Below, one piece after another: positions 42,381 to 51,333 of a DNA stretch of 64,000 nt. This DNA comes from Oceanicella actignis (GTDB lineage Bacteria > Pseudomonadota > Alphaproteobacteria > Rhodobacterales > Rhodobacteraceae). The DNA is taken from the NCBI RefSeq assembly GCF_008124525.1, contig NZ_VNHJ01000003.1, forward strand, positions 248,001 to 312,000, read 5' to 3'. The stretch's first letter is position 1; each line of letters starts with the position of its first letter. Below the pieces are notes generated by a model. That model worked only from the letters and a program-made list of their open reading frames with translations. It did not search any database and had not been told where the DNA came from. A program made the translations under genes and the position numbers.

Positions 42381-43087
42381 GCTTTCTCTCCCTTTTCCGC
42401 CGCCGGGCCGTGCAGGCCGTGCAGGCAATAGGCGGCGATCTTTTCGATCAGTTCGTTGCGGTCGGCCTCGGTCTCGCCCTCGCGCGGGCGATACCAGAAG
42501 ACGGCGCCGTTGGCGGCGGCCAGCATGGTCCGCGCCGTCAGCGGCACGTCGCAGGGGGCGTAGAGGCCCAGCTCGACGCCCTCGGCGATGGCTTTCTCGA
42601 ACAGGCGCTGGTGCCTGTCGCGCAGGGCGATCAGCCCGGCCAGGGCCTCGCGCTGTTCGGGGGTGGTGGCGGCGCGCAGATGCAGGTCCACGCCCTGCAG
42701 CGCGACCCGGTGATAGGGCCGGTCGCGCAGGATCGAGCGCAGATGCGCGCGCAGCATCCGCGCCATGCGCCCCTCGGGCGGGCCGGCCGCGGCCGCGGCG
42801 GCGGTCTGGTCGTGGATCAGCTCGAGCGAGTAGCGCACCACGTCCACGAACAGGTCCAGCTTCGAGCGATACCAGTGATAGACCCGCCCCTTGGTCGCGC
42901 CCATGCGCCGCGCCACGTCGTCGATCGAGGCGGCGCCGAACCCCTTTTCCATGAAGCACTGCGCCGCGGCGTCCAGCACCTCTTCGCGCGGCGACCGCGC
43001 CCCCTCGCGCCCGCCCGCGGCTTCGGCGCGGGCGGCGTCGGGGCTGTCGGGGGCGTTTGCGCCGGCGGCCGGTTCGGCGGGGGTCAT
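42377..43087 (-). CDS. TetR-family transcriptional regulator
   Basis: This regulator is 236 aa. A low-complexity N-terminal tail precedes the HTH ([47 protein letters not shown]), quoted in family order as two adjoining segments. The C-terminal ligand domain starts [19 protein letters not shown] and is of the kind that binds acyl-CoA-like effectors. The ATG at 43087 has GGAG five bases before it, while a GTG at 43123 would leave no room beside the palindrome at 43127. It probably represses itself, the acyl-CoA dehydrogenase operon and the divergent operon. Confidence 0.9.
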
Positions 43088-43126
43088 GCGGGCTCCGATG
43101 GCGGTTGCGTTGACGCGACTCACGCT

Positions 43127-43144
43127 ACATACTACCCGGTATGT
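43127..43144. promoter_or_regulatory. TetR operator candidate
   Basis: ACATAC-N6-GTATGT is a perfect 6+6 palindrome (43127-43132 with 43139-43144). It lies midway between the TetR start and the divergent dehydrogenase gene, and covers the expected -10 region behind a TTGACG box at 43110-43115. Size and position fit an autoregulated TetR site. Confidence 0.7.
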
Positions 43145-43206
43145 TGTCCAGTCCGCAGAACGACGGACCGCGACGCGAAACGACGATCGCTCTCAGGGAG
43201 GAACGC

Positions 43207-44025
43207 ATGAGCTATCTCGAGGACATGTTCGGCGTGGCCGGCAAGACCGCGCTGGTCACCGGCGGCGCGACCGGAATCGGCCGCATGATCGCCGAGGGCC
43301 TGGCGGCGGGCGGCGCGCGGGTGCTCATCGCCTCGCGCAAGGGCGAGGACTGCGCCCGCGTCGCCGAAGAGATCAACGCCCTGGGCCACCCGGGCAAGGT
43401 CGAGGGCTTCGGCGGCGACGTGGGCACGGAGCAGGGCGTGGCCGACCTGGCCGCCGAGGTCGCGCGCCGCACCGACCGCCTGCCGATCCTGGTCAACAAC
43501 GCCGGCGTGTCCTGGGGCGCCCCGCTGGGCCAGTTCCCCTGGGACGCCTGGGACAAGGTCATGCGCGTGAACGTCGCGGGCCTGTTCCACCTGACGCAGA
43601 CGCTGCTGCCGCTTCTGGACGCGGCCGCCACCGACGACGACCCCGCGCGCGTCATCAATCTGGGCTCGGTCATGGGCGCCTGGCCCATCGGCGACGGCGC
43701 GTATTCCTATTCGGCCTCGAAGGCGGCGGTGCATCACCTGACGCGCATCCTGGCCAAGGAGCTGGCGCACAAGCGCATCACCTTCAACGCCTTCGCCCCC
43801 GGCCCCTTCCAGTCGCGCATGACCGCCTTCGCCACCGGCGACGCCGAGAAGGCCGCCCGCGTCGCCGCCGGCGTGCCGCTGGGCCGCATCGGCCGCCCCG
43901 AGGACGTGCAGGGCGCGGCGCTGTTTCTGTGCTCGAAGGCCGGCGCCTACGTCACCGGCGCCATCCTGCCGCTCGACGGCGGCATCGGCGTGCACACCGG
44001 CGGCGATCTGTTCGGGAGGGACTGA
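43207..44025 (+). CDS. Short-chain dehydrogenase/reductase (FabG-like)
   Basis: This SDR is 272 aa. It has the NAD(P) motif TGGATGIGRMIAEGLA, LVNNAGVSWGAPLG, the catalytic Ser in NLGSVMGAWP and Tyr-x3-Lys in YSYSASKAAVHHLTRILAKEL. The C-terminal IGRPEDVQGAALFLCS and AILPLDGGIGVH are typical. It likely oxidises or reduces a hydroxy/keto group of an acyl-CoA. AGGGAGG lies before the ATG. It is the first gene of the plus-strand operon facing the TetR gene. Its stop overlaps a possible upstream start of the next gene (TGATG). Confidence 0.9.
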   Translation: MSYLEDMFGVAGKTALVTGGATGIGRMIAEGLAAGGARVLIASRKGEDCARVAEEINALGHPGKVEGFGGDVGTEQGVADLAAEVARRTDRLPILVNNAGVSWGAPLGQFPWDAWDKVMRVNVAGLFHLTQTLLPLLDAAATDDDPARVINLGSVMGAWPIGDGAYSYSASKAAVHHLTRILAKELAHKRITFNAFAPGPFQSRMTAFATGDAEKAARVAAGVPLGRIGRPEDVQGAALFLCSKAGAYVTGAILPLDGGIGVHTGGDLFGRD

Positions 44026-44081
44026 TGCACGACGGAAGCCTCGGCGCGCCCGCGCCGCACCCCAACGCGATGGAGCACGAT

Positions 44082-44603
44082 ATGACGCAGATCCAGGATT
44101 TCGACCCGCGCGAGCGCCCCGCCCCCGTCTGGACGGTCGAGCAGCTCATGGCCGCCCAGGGCAAGGAGATCGGCGTCTCGTCCTGGATCGAGATCACGCA
44201 GGAGCGCGTGAACATGTTCGCCGTCGCCACCGACGACCGCAACTTCATCCACGTCAACCCCGAGCGCACGCGCCGCGAGGCGGGGCTGCGCGGGACCATC
44301 GCGCATGGCTTCCTGACGCTGTCGCTGCTTTCGGCCATGAGCTACGAGGTCACGCCGCGCATCGAGGGCGCCACGCTGGGCCTGAACTACGGCGTGGACA
44401 AGGCGCGCTTCCTGACCCCCGTGCCCGTGGGCGCGCGCGTGCGCGGGCGCATCTCGCTGGCCGAGGTCACGCGCAAGCCCGGCGCGCTCATCATCGCCTG
44501 GGACGCGGTGGTCGAGATCGAGGGCGCCGAGGTGGCCGCGGGCGGGCGCCCGGCCATGATCGCCCGCTGGCTGAGCCACATCACGCTGGGGCACAAGGCA
44601 TGA
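44082..44603 (+). CDS. MaoC-family (R)-enoyl-CoA hydratase
   Basis: This hot-dog-fold hydratase is 173 aa from the ATG at 44082, which has GGAG six bases upstream. A start at 44025 overlapping the previous stop would add 19 low-complexity residues and cannot be excluded. The hydratase-2 active site shows VATDDRNFIHVNPERTRREAG (Asp/Asn and His) and GTIAHGFLTLSLLSAM. It ends LSHITLGHKA. It would hydrate the enoyl-CoA released by the divergent acyl-CoA dehydrogenase. Its stop overlaps the start of the kinase gene by 4 bases. Confidence 0.9.
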   Translation: MTQIQDFDPRERPAPVWTVEQLMAAQGKEIGVSSWIEITQERVNMFAVATDDRNFIHVNPERTRREAGLRGTIAHGFLTLSLLSAMSYEVTPRIEGATLGLNYGVDKARFLTPVPVGARVRGRISLAEVTRKPGALIIAWDAVVEIEGAEVAAGGRPAMIARWLSHITLGHKA

Positions 44604-45640
44604 GCGCGAATCCCGCGGCCACGCTCGACGTCGCGGCGCTGGGCCCGTATCTGGAGGCCAACATCCCCGGCTTCCGCGGCCTGCGCGCGGCGGTCAAGTT
44701 CCCCACCGGCCAGTCCAACCCCACCTTCCGCCTCGAGGCCGACAGCGGCCTTTACGTGCTGCGCGCCAAGCCGCCGGGCAAGCTGCTCAAATCGGCCCAT
44801 CAGGTGGATCGCGAGTTCCGCGTCATGCGCGCGCTCGAGGGCACGAACGTGCCCGTGCCGCGCGCGCTGTTCCTGGCCCCCGAGGACAACCCCATCGGGC
44901 GCATGTTCTACGTCATGGAGCATCTCGACGGGCGCGTGCTGTGGGACCCGGCCCTGCCCGACATGACCCCGCGCGACCGGGCCGAGATCTATGACGCCAT
45001 GAACGCGACGCTGGCGGCGCTGCACGACGTCGACGTCGAGGCCGCCGGGCTGGCCGATTTCGGCAAGCCGGGCAGCTATTTCGTGCGCCAGCTGGGGCGC
45101 TGGACGCAGCAATACCGGGCCTCGGCGGTCGAGCCGATCGCGGACATGGACGCGCTCATCGCCTGGCTCGAGCGGCATGTGCCCGAGGATGACGGGCAGG
45201 TCTCGCTGGTGCATGGCGACTACCGGCTGGACAACATGATGTTCGCCCGGGACGAGAACCGCGTCATCGCGGTGCTGGACTGGGAGCTGTCCACGCTGGG
45301 GCACCCCCTGGCCGATCTGGCCTATCAATGCATGCAGTGGCGCCTGCCCCATGAGGGGGGCTTCCGAGGGCTTGCGGGCGTCGAGCGCGGCCCCGCCACG
45401 GGCATTCCCACCGAGGCCGAATACGTGGCCGCCTATTGCCGGCGCCGCGGCATCGCCGAGATCCCGGACTGGACCTTCTGCCTTGCGTTCAGCTTCTTCC
45501 GCCTCGCGGCGATCCTGCAGGGCGTCTACAAGCGCGCGCTCGACGGCAACGCCTCGAACCCCGAAAGGGCGCTCGAGATCGGCAAGAACGTGCCGCGCCT
45601 GGCGGCGCTGGCCATGGACTGCATCAGGGAGGATTCATGA
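44600..45640 (+). CDS. ACAD10/11-type APH-fold acyl-CoA kinase
   Basis: This 346-aa aminoglycoside-phosphotransferase-fold protein corresponds to the N-terminal kinase half of ACAD10/ACAD11 and to LvaA. It has KFPTGQSNPTFRLEADSGLYVLRAKPPGK (nucleotide and Lys region, given as adjoining motifs), AHQVDREFRVMRALEG, FYVMEHLDGRVLWDP, the catalytic HGDYRLDN and metal Asp in VLDWELSTLGHPLADLAY, and AFSFFRLAAILQGVYKRAL. Proteins of this group phosphorylate the 4-hydroxyl of acyl-CoAs; resistance to aminoglycosides is not expected. Both ends overlap neighbours by 4 bases. Confidence 0.92.
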   Translation: MSANPAATLDVAALGPYLEANIPGFRGLRAAVKFPTGQSNPTFRLEADSGLYVLRAKPPGKLLKSAHQVDREFRVMRALEGTNVPVPRALFLAPEDNPIGRMFYVMEHLDGRVLWDPALPDMTPRDRAEIYDAMNATLAALHDVDVEAAGLADFGKPGSYFVRQLGRWTQQYRASAVEPIADMDALIAWLERHVPEDDGQVSLVHGDYRLDNMMFARDENRVIAVLDWELSTLGHPLADLAYQCMQWRLPHEGGFRGLAGVERGPATGIPTEAEYVAAYCRRRGIAEIPDWTFCLAFSFFRLAAILQGVYKRALDGNASNPERALEIGKNVPRLAALAMDCIREDS

Positions 45641-46413
45641 AGAAGCGTTTCGACGGCCTGGCCGTCCTCATCACAGGCGCGACGGGGGGCTTCGGCCGCC
45701 TGGCCGCCGCCGCCTTCGCCGAGGAAGGCGCGCGGCTGGTCCTGTCGGACCGCGCGCCCGCGCCGCTCGAATCGCTGGCCCAGACGCTGGACGCGGAATG
45801 CGTGACGCTGGCCGGCGACGTTGCCGATCCCGCGCTGCACCGCGACCTGGTCGCCCTGGCCGAGGACAGCTTCGGCGGCCTCGACGTGGCGGTGAACAAT
45901 GCGGGCATCGCCCACCCCGCCGCCCGGCTCGAGGACATCTCGGACGAGGACGCGCGCGCCGTGATCGAGATCGACCTCCTGGCCGTGTTCTACGCCATGA
46001 AGGCGCAGATCCCGGCCATGACCGCGCATGCCGCGCGCACCGGGCGCGGCGCGGCCATTGTCAACATCGCCTCGGTGGCGGGGCTGGCGGGGGCGCCGAC
46101 CATCTCGGTCTATTCGGCGGCCAAGCACGGGGTGGTGGGGCTGACGCGCTCGGCCGCGGCCGAGAACGCGCGCCGCGGGCTGCGCGTGAACGCCGTGTGC
46201 CCCGCCTTCGCGCGCACGCCCATGGTCGAGGCCGGCCTGCTGAGCGGCGAGGACCAGGCCGAGGCCGAGCGTCGCCTGACGCGCGGCGTGCCCATGCGCC
46301 GCGTCGCCGATCCGGCCGAGATCATCCCGGCCATCCTGTTCGCCGCCGATCCGGCCAACAGCTTCATGACCGGGCAGACCCTGGCGCCGGACGGCGGCAT
46401 CACCGCCATCTGA
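45637..46413 (+). CDS. Short-chain dehydrogenase/reductase
   Basis: This second SDR (258 aa) is distinct from that at 43207. It has TGATGGFGRLAAAAFAEEGA, AVNNAGIAHPAARLED, Ser in NIASVAGLAGAP and Tyr-x3-Lys in YSAAKHGVVGLTRSAAAENA, ending TGQTLAPDGGITAI. It belongs to the 3-hydroxyacyl or 3-oxoacyl type. Its ATG overlaps the kinase stop (ATGA). In the levulinate pathway an equivalent enzyme interconverts 4-keto- and 4-hydroxyacyl-CoA. Confidence 0.9.
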   Translation: MKKRFDGLAVLITGATGGFGRLAAAAFAEEGARLVLSDRAPAPLESLAQTLDAECVTLAGDVADPALHRDLVALAEDSFGGLDVAVNNAGIAHPAARLEDISDEDARAVIEIDLLAVFYAMKAQIPAMTAHAARTGRGAAIVNIASVAGLAGAPTISVYSAAKHGVVGLTRSAAAENARRGLRVNAVCPAFARTPMVEAGLLSGEDQAEAERRLTRGVPMRRVADPAEIIPAILFAADPANSFMTGQTLAPDGGITAI

Positions 46414-46425
46414 CGCCGATGCGCA

Positions 46426-46446
46426 GGGGCCGCGCCGCGCGGCCCC
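46426..46446 (+). terminator. 9-bp GC hairpin ending the catabolic operon
   Basis: GGGGCCGCG pairs with CGCGGCCCC around CCG, starting 13 bases after the last SDR stop. No T-tract follows. The remaining 200 bases to 46649 contain nothing recognisable. Confidence 0.45.
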
Positions 46447-46649
46447 CGCCTTCGCGCCCTGGCGCGGACCAGCGAAGCGCGGCCGAGGCCCGGCGCGACG
46501 ACCCCCCGACCCAATCCGGCCCTGCGAGACCGCGGCGCGGTTGCTCGGCCATCTTTCCGGCCAGCCGCCGGGCGCGCTTCGCTCGGCCCGCGCTCGACAT
46601 GCCGCGGCGCCCTGACTTCCGCTGCAGGCGGCCGAGGCGCCCGCGTCCC

Positions 46650-47144
46650 TCAGCCCGCCGCCCGGCCGTCCGCCGAGCCCGCGCCAAGGCGCCCGAAGAC
46701 CTCGGCCAGCATGGCCTCGATCTCGGCGCGGTCCTGATCGTCGAAGAAGGCCGGCCGGTCGCTGTCCACGTCCAGCACCCCCAGCAGCGCGCCGCACCCG
46801 TCGAAGACCGGCGCGACGATCTCCGAGCGCGTCGAGGACGAGCACGCGATGTGCCCCGGAAAGGCGTCCACGTCGTCCACCACCTGCGTGCGCCCGGTGC
46901 GCGCCGCCGCCCCGCACACCCCGCGCGAGAACGGGATGGTCAGGCAGCCATGGCCGCCCTGATAGGGGCCGATCTTGAGCGTCTCGCGCCCGACGTTGCG
47001 ATAGAAACCCACCCAGTCCCAGCCGTCGAAGGCGTGGAACAGCTCGCACGCCACCGTGGCCATCAGCGCCACCACGTCCTCCTCGCCCTCGGTCAGGGCG
47101 CGGATGCGCGCGCGCGTCTCGCGCCAGATCTCGGTCTTGTCCAT
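46650..47144 (-). CDS. msrC: Free methionine-(R)-sulfoxide reductase (GAF domain)
   Basis: This 164-aa single GAF-domain protein reduces free Met-R-sulfoxide. Family features are WVGFYRNVGRETLKIGPYQG, LTIPFSRGVCGAAARTGRTQVV with the first Cys, and FPGHIACSSSTRSEIVAPV with the resolving/catalytic Cys; LLGVLDVDSDRPAFFDDQD closes the fold. The second Cys of the usual CxxS set and the SEIV motif are kept, supporting activity. It is the last gene of a seven-gene minus-strand run. Confidence 0.92.
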   Translation of the reverse strand: MDKTEIWRETRARIRALTEGEEDVVALMATVACELFHAFDGWDWVGFYRNVGRETLKIGPYQGGHGCLTIPFSRGVCGAAARTGRTQVVDDVDAFPGHIACSSSTRSEIVAPVFDGCGALLGVLDVDSDRPAFFDDQDRAEIEAMLAEVFGRLGAGSADGRAAG

Positions 47145-47203
47145 GCTCTCGCCCCCATTTGCATGCGCGCGCCCATCCATGTGCGCGCTCGCCTGCGTCG
47201 CGC

Positions 47204-48217
47204 TCACGCCGCCTCGTCCATGCGCGCGCGCCACAGCGCCCATGCGCGCGCCTCGGCCGCCTCGAGATCGGGCGCCAGACCCGCCGACAACAGCGCCAGC
47301 GCCGCCGTGCCCGCCACCGTCGCCGCGGCGTAGGGGTCCTCCTCCTCGCCGCGCCAGACGGCCAGAAACCGCGCGACCGAAGGCTCGGGCTCGGCATGGC
47401 GGCGCGGGGGGGCCTCGATCAGCGGCGGCGCGCTCTGCTCGAAGGCGCGCCCCTCGTGCAGGCGGAACAGCTCGACCGCCTTGGCCGGAACGCGCTCCGC
47501 CTCGCCGCCGCCGCCCTTGACCGCGATCATCGCCCGCGCGCCCAGAAGCCCCGCCGCCTCTTGCTGCAAGGCGCGGTAGGAGGGGTGGAACACCCCCTGC
47601 ACCGAGCCCCCCGCCCCCGCCGGATCGAACAGCTTGAGCGCCGTATTCACCGGCGAGCGCAGGCCCAGCTTTTCGCGCAGGCGCAAGACGCGCAGGAGCT
47701 CGGCGTCGATCGCCTCGAGCGGCGCGTAGGCGAAGCCGTCGGCCGCCAGCGCCGCCGCCGCCTCGGCCGGCGTGCCCGCCGGCGCGATCCCCAGCGCCTC
47801 GAGCGCGGCGCGCGTGTGCAGGGGGTGGCTCATGTGGCTGTTGTAGCCATGCATGAACACCCGCGCCCCGCCGCGCGCCGCCAGCAGCGCCGCCAGCACG
47901 AACCACGGCGCCCCGCGCGTGCGCCCGGCCGCGTAGGAGGGCCAGTCCAGCGTCGCGCCGATACCCGTCCAGGAGCGCGCGCGCGCGCGCATGGCGTCGA
48001 CGAAGCCGGCGATCTCGTCGGCGTTCTCGCCCCGGTAGCGCATGAGCATGAGCAGCGCGCCCACCGCCTCGGGCGCGGCGCGGCCGTCAAGGATGCGCGC
48101 CATGGCGTCGGCGGCCTCGGCGCGGGTCAGATGGCGCGCGCGGCCCGGCCCGCGCCCCAGCGCGCGCACATGCGCCGCAAAGGCGGCGTCGTCTTCGTCG
48201 GATCGTCCGGTCGTCAT
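47204..48217 (-). CDS. TrpD2/YbiB-like glycosyl transferase-fold protein
   Basis: The 337-aa protein has the anthranilate phosphoribosyltransferase fold (helical part LTRAEAADAMARILDGRAAPEAVGALLMLMRYRGE; alpha/beta part WFVLAALLAARGGARVFMHGY). The PRPP-binding loop GTGGD of true TrpD is missing, as in TrpD2 (YbiB) proteins. Those bind nucleic acid rather than make tryptophan. VKGGGGEAERVPAK replaces the usual KHGNR-type region. Its function here is unknown. It starts 20 bases after the stop of the upstream gene. Confidence 0.82.
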   Translation of the reverse strand: MTTGRSDEDDAAFAAHVRALGRGPGRARHLTRAEAADAMARILDGRAAPEAVGALLMLMRYRGENADEIAGFVDAMRARARSWTGIGATLDWPSYAAGRTRGAPWFVLAALLAARGGARVFMHGYNSHMSHPLHTRAALEALGIAPAGTPAEAAAALAADGFAYAPLEAIDAELLRVLRLREKLGLRSPVNTALKLFDPAGAGGSVQGVFHPSYRALQQEAAGLLGARAMIAVKGGGGEAERVPAKAVELFRLHEGRAFEQSAPPLIEAPPRRHAEPEPSVARFLAVWRGEEEDPYAAATVAGTAALALLSAGLAPDLEAAEARAWALWRARMDEAA

Positions 48218-48237
48218 GGCGCGTTCGGCTCCTGCGG

Positions 48238-49026
48238 CTACGGGCGGGCGGGGGCCAGACGCAGCGCGTTGCTCAGCCGCCCGGCGGCCTCGGGGCCGAC
48301 GGCGCCGCAGATTCGCACCGCCCCGCCCGGCTCGGCCGCCAGGCAGTAATCATGCGATCCGGCGTCCAGATTCAAGGCCATGCGCGGCGCCGCCTGCGCC
48401 GCCAGCGCCAGCGCAGCCTCGTGCAGCGTCAGCGGCGCGCCGCTGTTCCACAGCCCCACCGCCCCGTCGGCGCGCTGGAACAGGATGCGGCGGCGCGCGC
48501 GCGGCGCGTCCTCGGCCGGGCGCAGGTCCAGCGCGCCCTCGCGGATGAGCAGATGGGACTGCATCGCCGAAGCGCCCGCCCCCTCGGCCGCGCGCGCGAA
48601 AGCCACGCGCCCGGCCAGCGTGGACAGGTCGTGCACGCGCCCCCCAAGCGGCACGGCGCGCACCTGCGCGATGCGCAGCGCGCCGTCCGCGCCGATCAGC
48701 GCCAGCCCGTCCATGCGCGCAAGCTCGAGGCTGACGCGCCGGCCCTTGCGGATGAACACGCCCACCGGCTTGGGCTTGCCGCCCGCGCGCCGGTCGGTCG
48801 CGGTGTAGGCGCCCGCCGCCTCGACCGCGCCGGGCGGCGGGCGCCCCAGAAGGTCGGCGTCCTCGGGCAGCAGCAGAAGCTGGGCCTCATAGGCGCCCGG
48901 ACAGGCGAAGAACTCGATCCGCGCGGGCGGCTCGGCCTCGGGCGCGGGCGCGCAGCCCGCCGCCGCGGCCGCGGCCCGAAGCGCCAGCGCGGCCGCAAGC
49001 CCGAGCGCGCGGCGCGCCCGACTCAC
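48238..49026 (-). CDS. Exported phosphodiester-glycosidase-like (NAGPA/DUF2233) protein
   Basis: A 262-aa protein starting with GTG at 49026, overlapping the stop of the permease gene by 4 bases (GTGA). The N-terminus is a signal peptide, possibly a lipoprotein signal (AAAAAGC). The body resembles the NAGPA-like domain: AYTATDRRAGGKPKPVGVFIRKGRRVS, ASAMQSHLLIREG and MALNLDAGSHDYC, where family members have LDGG. The match is weak but the order of segments agrees. An envelope glycosidase role is possible; its place in a transporter operon is unexplained. Confidence 0.65.
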   Translation of the reverse strand: MSRARRALGLAAALALRAAAAAAGCAPAPEAEPPARIEFFACPGAYEAQLLLLPEDADLLGRPPPGAVEAAGAYTATDRRAGGKPKPVGVFIRKGRRVSLELARMDGLALIGADGALRIAQVRAVPLGGRVHDLSTLAGRVAFARAAEGAGASAMQSHLLIREGALDLRPAEDAPRARRRILFQRADGAVGLWNSGAPLTLHEAALALAAQAAPRMALNLDAGSHDYCLAAEPGGAVRICGAVGPEAAGRLSNALRLAPARP

Positions 49027-49877
49027 GAGGGGGTGATGCCGCGCAGACGCTCGGAGCGGCGGCGCAGCAGCTCGAGCACCGTCAGCAGGATGACCGACAG
49101 CGTGACCAGGATCGTGGCCACCGCCAGGATGGTCGGGCTGATCTGCTCGCGCAGGCCCGTGAACATCTGCCAGGGCAGCGTCTTCTGCCCGGCCGAGCCG
49201 ACGAACAGCACCACCACCACCTCGTCGAACGAGGTGATGAAGGCGAACAGCGCGCCCGACACCACGCCCGGCAGGATCAGCGGCATCTGCACCTTGAAGA
49301 AGGTGCGCACCGGCCCCGCCCCCAGATTGGCCGCCGCGCGCACCAGCGAGCGGTCGAAGCCCACCAGCGTCGCCGTGACCGTGATGATGACGAAGGGCGT
49401 GCCCAGCGCCGCATGCGCCAGCACCACGCCCCAATAGGTGCCCTGCAGCCCGATGCGCGAGTAGAAGAAATACATGCCCGCGGCCGAGATGATCAGCGGC
49501 ACGATCATGGGCGAGATCAGCACCGCCATGATCGTTCCCTTGAAGGGCATCTTGCCCGAGCTGAGCCCGATCGCCGCCAGCGTTCCGAAGGCCACCGACA
49601 GCAGCGTGGCCATGGGCGCGATCGAGAACGAGTTGCGCAGCGCGTTCTGCCAGCCCGAGTCGGTGAAGAAGTCGCGGTAGTGATCCAGGCTGTAGCCGGA
49701 CGCCTCGAAGCGCAGCATCTCGGGGGTGAAGGTGAAGAAGGGCTGCGCGTTGAAGCTGAGCGGGATGATGATCAGGATCGGGATGATCAGGAACAGGAAG
49801 ATCAGCGCGCAGATGAAGCGGAAGGCGTAGTGCCAGCCGCGCTGCAGCGGAGTCGCGTAGGGGGGGAGCTTGCTCAT
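49023..49877 (-). CDS. Polyamine-type ABC transporter permease (PotC-like)
   Basis: This permease is 284 aa. TM1 is FRFICALIFLFLIIPILIIIPLSFN, followed by FEASGYSLDHYRDFFTDSGW, typical of PotC/PotI relatives. The coupling loop is VRAAANLGAGPVRTFFKVQMPLILPGV. Five further TM helices follow and the C-terminus is cytoplasmic and Arg-rich. It is 11 bases downstream of the partner permease. Confidence 0.91.
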   Translation of the reverse strand: MSKLPPYATPLQRGWHYAFRFICALIFLFLIIPILIIIPLSFNAQPFFTFTPEMLRFEASGYSLDHYRDFFTDSGWQNALRNSFSIAPMATLLSVAFGTLAAIGLSSGKMPFKGTIMAVLISPMIVPLIISAAGMYFFYSRIGLQGTYWGVVLAHAALGTPFVIITVTATLVGFDRSLVRAAANLGAGPVRTFFKVQMPLILPGVVSGALFAFITSFDEVVVVLFVGSAGQKTLPWQMFTGLREQISPTILAVATILVTLSVILLTVLELLRRRSERLRGITPS

Positions 49878-49888
49878 GGTCCGTCTCC

Positions 49889-51157
49889 TCAGCCCAGCTT
49901 GACGTTGTCGATGCCGACGATCTTGTCGTAGGCCCAGTAGAGCGCCAGCACCAGGATCAGCAGCAGCGAACCCAGCGCCGCGGCCAGCCCCCAGTTCAGC
50001 GACACCGAGATGTGGTAGGCGATGCGGTTCGAGATGAAGGTGCCCGACGTGCCGCCCACCAGCTCGGGCGTGATGTAGTAGCCGATCGCCAGGATGAAGC
50101 ACAGGATCGCCCCCGCGCCGATGCCCGGGATGGTCTGCGGGAAATAGACCCGCCAGAAGGCGGTCCAGTCGTTGGCGCCAAGGCTCTTGGCCGCGCGCAC
50201 ATAGCTGGGCGGCACCGTCTTCATCACCGAATAGAGCGGCAGGATCATGAAGGGCAGCAGGATGTGCGTCATGGCGATGATCGTGCCCGTCTGGTTGTTG
50301 ATCAGCGCCAGCCGGTGCGCGTCGTCGATCAGCCCGATCCCGACCAGCAGGTCGTTGATCACGCCCTGCTGCTGCAGCAGCACCTTCCACGCCGAGGTGC
50401 GCACCAGAAGCGAGGTCCAGAACGGCAGCAGCACCAGGATCATCAGGAGGTTCGAGGTGCGCGCGGGCAGGTTCGCCAGCAGCCACGCCACCGGATAGCC
50501 CAGCAGCAGGCACATGCCGGTGATGACCGCCGAAAGCGAGATCGTGCGCCAGAACAGCGTCAGATAGATGCGGTCCTTCTCGTCTCGCAGATGAACGCCC
50601 TGGGCGTCGCGCTGCATGTCGAGCGCAGCCAGGAAGTAGCCGTCGGTGAAGCGCGGCGAGAACTGCTTGATGACGCGCCAGGTCTCGACGTCGCCCCAGT
50701 CCTTGTCGGCGTTGACGAATTGCGGCTTGAGCGGCTTGTCGGGGTCCATGCGCTTGATCCGCCGGCCCGTCTTGCGGAAGACCGACGAGATGCCCGACTT
50801 CTCGTAGTTGAGCCGCTGGCCCACCTGGGTGTGCTTCTTCTCGGCGACGGCGACCTTGAGATCCTCGTAGAGCGCGCGGAACACCGGCTCGTCGGGGGCC
50901 TGACCGCTGGCCGGGTCCCAGTCCTTGAGCGCCTCGACCGTGCGCGGCAGCGTGTCGGCGACGATCTCGTTCTCGACCGAGCGGAACAGCATGTCGCCGA
51001 TGGGGGCGATGAAGGTCAGCAGGATGAAGCCCAGAAGCGGCGCCGTCAGCAGAAAGGCGCGCAGCCGCAGCCGCCGCTCGGCCCGCCGCAGCGATACCTT
51101 CAGCGGCGTTCCGTCCGCGGCCAGGACCGGCCCGCCATTCGCGCTCGCGTCGCTCAT
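49889..51157 (-). CDS. Polyamine-type ABC transporter permease with large first loop (PotB-like)
   Basis: This permease is 422 aa from the ATG at 51157, which has GAGG five bases upstream; an ATG at 51232 lacks a ribosome site. TM1 is FLLTAPLLGFILLTFIAPIGDM. About 130 mostly hydrophilic residues then precede TM2 (LFWRTISLSAVITGMCLLLGYPVAWLLA, given as one region), so a periplasmic domain is inserted compared with about 300-aa PotB. The coupling loop is VRAAKSLGANDWTAFWRVYFPQTIPGI. The extra domain, with DWGDVETWRVIKQFSPRFTDGY, recurs in a subfamily and may contact the binding protein. Confidence 0.9.
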   Translation of the reverse strand: MSDASANGGPVLAADGTPLKVSLRRAERRLRLRAFLLTAPLLGFILLTFIAPIGDMLFRSVENEIVADTLPRTVEALKDWDPASGQAPDEPVFRALYEDLKVAVAEKKHTQVGQRLNYEKSGISSVFRKTGRRIKRMDPDKPLKPQFVNADKDWGDVETWRVIKQFSPRFTDGYFLAALDMQRDAQGVHLRDEKDRIYLTLFWRTISLSAVITGMCLLLGYPVAWLLANLPARTSNLLMILVLLPFWTSLLVRTSAWKVLLQQQGVINDLLVGIGLIDDAHRLALINNQTGTIIAMTHILLPFMILPLYSVMKTVPPSYVRAAKSLGANDWTAFWRVYFPQTIPGIGAGAILCFILAIGYYITPELVGGTSGTFISNRIAYHISVSLNWGLAAALGSLLLILVLALYWAYDKIVGIDNVKLG

Positions 51158-51333
51158 CTTCGCCTCGCTCGCTTGCTTGTTTCCGATCGGCGCCACCACT
51201 GGGGCGTCGCGCGCCTCGGCGCGGTCCGCCATGCGGGCCGCCCCGGGGGGCGCGGGGTCGGGCGCGGCGAAGGATGCCGCCGCGCCCGCGCGTCATCGGC
51301 GGCGGCCCGCCCGGAAGACGGGCCGCGCGCGGC

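Noticed and set aside
44600-45640. Aminoglycoside resistance gene
   Set aside because: The fold is APH-like, but the sequence blocks are those of the ACAD10/11 kinase domain and the neighbours are acyl-CoA enzymes.
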